Of a DNA stretch of 20,960 bases, positions 18,578 through 20,960 are shown in pieces. Position numbers and translations under genes: made by a program. The notes below the pieces were generated by a model. That model was not told where the DNA came from and did no database searches. It saw nothing but the letters and a program-made list of their open reading frames with translations. Position 1 is the stretch's first letter. Each line of letters begins with the position of its first letter. The stretch lies in IMG/VR virus record IMGVR_UViG_3300009165_000049, positions 1 to 20,960 of that record; one strand, 5' to 3'. The DNA comes from a virus.

Positions 18578-19341
18578 TGCAAGACCTCGGCAAAATCACC
18601 ATTGACATCAACGAGGGCGGAAACTCTTCTGCGGGCGGCGCTCCCGGCGGCGGCGGTGATAGTGGTGGAGGGGGAATTGATGTGTCTAAAATGATCTCAG
18701 CGGCCGGAAGTGCTTTGTCCTTTGCCGCTGGGGTAGTCAAAAAGGCATTTGACGAAATCGCAAAGGCGGCTCGATATATCTACGACTCCTTGATGAAGCT
18801 GCATTCGTTCATCATGGAATTTGCAAACGATATTCGGGAGTACAGCCCGACCATTCAAATTGCAGAAATGACGAACGAGATAGCAAGCATGATGCAGAAA
18901 CTGCGTCTCGGTGCTATTACGGGTCCGTTTGTAGCGGCGCAAATGCTCCAGTCGGGTCGAATCGAGCGAGCCATGTTTGAAATCAAGGGCTATACGGCTT
19001 CGCTTGGAGCCATATTCCTTGAGCCAATTACCAAAGCAATAGCGGACATTTTGGAAAATATCGTTGTTCGGCTTCCGGAAATCATTCAAGCCATTTATGA
19101 GGCCGCCAAGACGACCGGAAGAATAGCCATGCAATTTGGGCAGGCGCTGACCCAAAACTTTGCCATGTTTGGAATGCCCGGTATGGCGCTTGGTATGTGG
19201 CTGATTCAGTTCGGAGCAATGGCCACGAACATCAGCAAGAATGTTCAGAAGCTTGCCAATGCGGCATCAACAAACGCGTCGATGGTTGACATAAACAAGC
19301 CATTCATGGCAGACCTACGCCTCATGGGAGCAAAGATTTAG
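18577..19341 (+). CDS. Very short tape-measure-like protein
   Basis: A 254-aa protein with strong ribosome site GGGAGGT (18564-18570). The first 35 residues hold a Gly/Ser-rich linker (EGGNSSAGGAPGGGGDSGGG). The rest is almost wholly helical with amphipathic and hydrophobic segments: ISAAGSALSFAAGVVKKAFD, ITGPFVAAQMLQSG, ASLGAIFLEPITKAIADILE, and MFGMPGMALGMWLIQFGAMA as a membrane-like segment near the C-terminus. Hydrophobic helical proteins directly after frameshifted chaperones are normally tape measures, but those are usually 600-1500 aa. A separate minor tail or membrane-penetrating protein is the alternative. The next gene starts two bases after its stop. Confidence 0.55.
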   Translation: MQDLGKITIDINEGGNSSAGGAPGGGGDSGGGGIDVSKMISAAGSALSFAAGVVKKAFDEIAKAARYIYDSLMKLHSFIMEFANDIREYSPTIQIAEMTNEIASMMQKLRLGAITGPFVAAQMLQSGRIERAMFEIKGYTASLGAIFLEPITKAIADILENIVVRLPEIIQAIYEAAKTTGRIAMQFGQALTQNFAMFGMPGMALGMWLIQFGAMATNISKNVQKLANAASTNASMVDINKPFMADLRLMGAKI

Positions 19342-19343
19342 CC

Positions 19344-20960
19344 ATGCCAGCGCCAACAGGTAATACTTACGTCGCGTTTGTTTACGACTCAACCATCTAC
19401 AAGCTTCAGTACGCAAACATTTCTTCATACGAGCATCGACCGATTTACGCGGAAGATGGGTTTACCCTGATTCGTTATGAGGTTCATGTAGCCGGAAGCG
19501 CCTTGATTTCGGACGGACTATCGACCTACACCGAACTGGCTAGCCGCTTTCAAAACGGAACCGGGCGCGTAGATAACGTATTGGTAAGCGTTACTACCCC
19601 GGAAGGCTCAGAAAACTTGCTAGACATTGGTCACCCGGACGCGCTGCGCGGTCCGCTCATGTCTATCAACGTGACGGAAATAAGTGGACGCCGTGCGTGC
19701 GTTGTGAACTTTACGATTTCGGCAGCGCTAGCCGTTACGCCAACATCAAACTATCCAATCCTGTCGCACCGATGGACGTCTCGGTTTTCTCTTGACGCTG
19801 CTGGGCATATCACCCGCACGGTGTCGGGCGTTCTTGTCGTTAACTTAGCCGCGACGGGTACAACCGCGACAGCGGCGCTAGGCGGAACGTCTGGGCAAGT
19901 ATCCGGCAAAGCGCCATTTGCGGATTTGTTTCGTCGCGCCATTCTTCCAATCCTCAACGTAAGTGGAATTTGGAGACGCGACTCACAGACCTTTGCATAT
20001 AACGAGGCTGGCAATTCGCTGATTTACGAAATCACGGATTCAAACGCTCGCACGTCTTTGCCAGATAGTTCTTTCTCGGGATCGGCAGAATTCAGTTACG
20101 AGCGCAATCGCCAGCAGTTGGCATGGGCAACACTTCGGTTTTCGTGTGACCTAGAAGGCGACGTTACGGGAGATGTCCGGCACATGATTTGGTCGGCGGT
20201 TGTGCTATCGCAATCGCGCATCAGCTTCACGCGCAGCAAGATCATGCGGATGGTTGTGACTGAGCAAGATATGCTCAAGAAGGCAAAGATTAGGTTTGAA
20301 ATTGAAGCCCTTGCCCCGGCGGTTGGCACGGATATCGTTGGGGTTTCAAACGCTTCTGTCCCCTTGGCTCAATTTGTCGGCAAGTATTTTTCCGTAGGTC
20401 GAAACTGCCCGGCGCTTGTACCACCCTACGGACCGTACTACGGAGTGGCTGGTGTTCCGCATTGGTTTGATAATGAAACAAGCGCAAAATCTTCAACGGC
20501 GCAAACCATTGCGGTCGCGTCTTGTATTCAAGTCATTACGGACTATTGCAGCCCGACAACCCCAACCATTTCTATCGGAATCCCTGATACGGACTTTGCG
20601 GCAGCAAATGCCACTATTGAAGTCGGCCCATTTGATACCCCGCTAGCCGAATTCAATGGAGACGGTCAATGTGCAACGGTCGATCAGGCATCTACAACTA
20701 CAAGCGTAAACACCAAAACGCGTATGCACCGCCTGCAAACGCTCTACACCGAAGGCTCTGATTTCGTCTTCCAGACTGGCAAAGCAAGCATCACGCTTGA
20801 AGAAACGACCATCGTCAAGCGGACGAACATCCCGCCCATACGGACGTTCCGACCAATTCCCGCTGGCTTCATGGTCGTCAAGGACGATTGGAAAGTCAAT
20901 CACGGAGACGTAGACGCGGGCGGTCACCGCACCTTTATCGGGATCTATACCCGGACGCTC
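19344..20960 (+). CDS. Large beta-rich tail or baseplate protein, 3' end outside the window
   Basis: From ATG 19344, 539 codons remain open to the window edge. It begins MPAPTGNTYVAFVYDSTIYK. The beta-rich, low-Lys composition, with segments such as ISSYEHRPIYAEDGFTLIRY, PLMSINVTEISGRRACVVNF, AEFSYERNRQQLAWATLRFS and TYTR-like closing strands, is typical of virion structural proteins. Region 455-539 contains MHRLQTLYTEGSDFVFQTGK. I recognise no family. Position after the tape-measure candidate suggests a distal tail, tail hub or baseplate component. The codon use is rather AT-ending and mixed in the first part. Opposite-strand open frames here are shadows. Confidence 0.75.
   Translation, partial: MPAPTGNTYVAFVYDSTIYKLQYANISSYEHRPIYAEDGFTLIRYEVHVAGSALISDGLSTYTELASRFQNGTGRVDNVLVSVTTPEGSENLLDIGHPDALRGPLMSINVTEISGRRACVVNFTISAALAVTPTSNYPILSHRWTSRFSLDAAGHITRTVSGVLVVNLAATGTTATAALGGTSGQVSGKAPFADLFRRAILPILNVSGIWRRDSQTFAYNEAGNSLIYEITDSNARTSLPDSSFSGSAEFSYERNRQQLAWATLRFSCDLEGDVTGDVRHMIWSAVVLSQSRISFTRSKIMRMVVTEQDMLKKAKIRFEIEALAPAVGTDIVGVSNASVPLAQFVGKYFSVGRNCPALVPPYGPYYGVAGVPHWFDNETSAKSSTAQTIAVASCIQVITDYCSPTTPTISIGIPDTDFAAANATIEVGPFDTPLAEFNGDGQCATVDQASTTTSVNTKTRMHRLQTLYTEGSDFVFQTGKASITLEETTIVKRTNIPPIRTFRPIPAGFMVVKDDWKVNHGDVDAGGHRTFIGIYTRTL

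Overview
The window is part of a tailed bacteriophage (or prophage) genome, about 21 kb, moderately GC-rich, with tightly packed genes. It contains the end of an early/replication region, the whole packaging and head module, and most of the proximal tail module. Shine-Dalgarno sites such as AAAGGAGGT before the capsid gene and many ATGA/TAATG stop-start overlaps point to a bacterial host. The host phylum cannot be fixed from the sequence. I saw no integrase, transposase, lysis gene, tRNA or CRISPR array.

Region 1-1103: two leftward small genes (one running off the left edge) and a 470-bp divergent control region rich in inverted repeats with candidate promoters. Region 1104-3111: rightward early genes. 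A small winged-helix protein resembling a replication initiator carries four 17-bp dyad iterons inside its own coding sequence, an arrangement like lambda gene O with ori-lambda. A possible helicase-loader-like protein, two small proteins of unknown role and a TerS-like protein follow. Region 3069-9700: large terminase, two variable inserted genes, a Mu gp29-like (DUF935) portal and a MuF head morphogenesis protein. Region 9711-12906: a lower-GC accessory cassette with a modular repeat protein, a carbohydrate-binding-module-like adhesin and an SGNH esterase. Region 12903-15864: a prohead protease fused to a scaffold (with an internal start for a free scaffold), a decoration-like protein and the major capsid protein, closed by a strong UUCG-capped hairpin. 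Region 15932-20960: connector (Mu gp36-like), tail completion protein, tail tube, tail chaperones joined by a -1 frameshift, a second tail-joining protein, a very short tape-measure candidate and a partial large structural protein.

Working model: the initiator binds the iterons and recruits the helicase through the next protein. Portal, scaffold-protease and capsid protein build a prohead, TerS/TerL package DNA, and connector and tail genes complete a short-tailed siphovirus-like particle. The most unusual content is (i) a family of proteins built from 80-110 residue modules separated by a recurring [AS]-R-P-G-x-K-A-x-[FM] linker, sharing a tag MS..(K)(D/E)I..RLGFA with the neighbouring genes; (ii) the motif GGGLNT[FY][IV]P[TS]T present both at the protease/scaffold junction and at the capsid protein N-terminus, a candidate maturation or recognition site; (iii) the intragenic iteron array; and (iv) a textbook G GGA AAC slippery site with a downstream stem structure.
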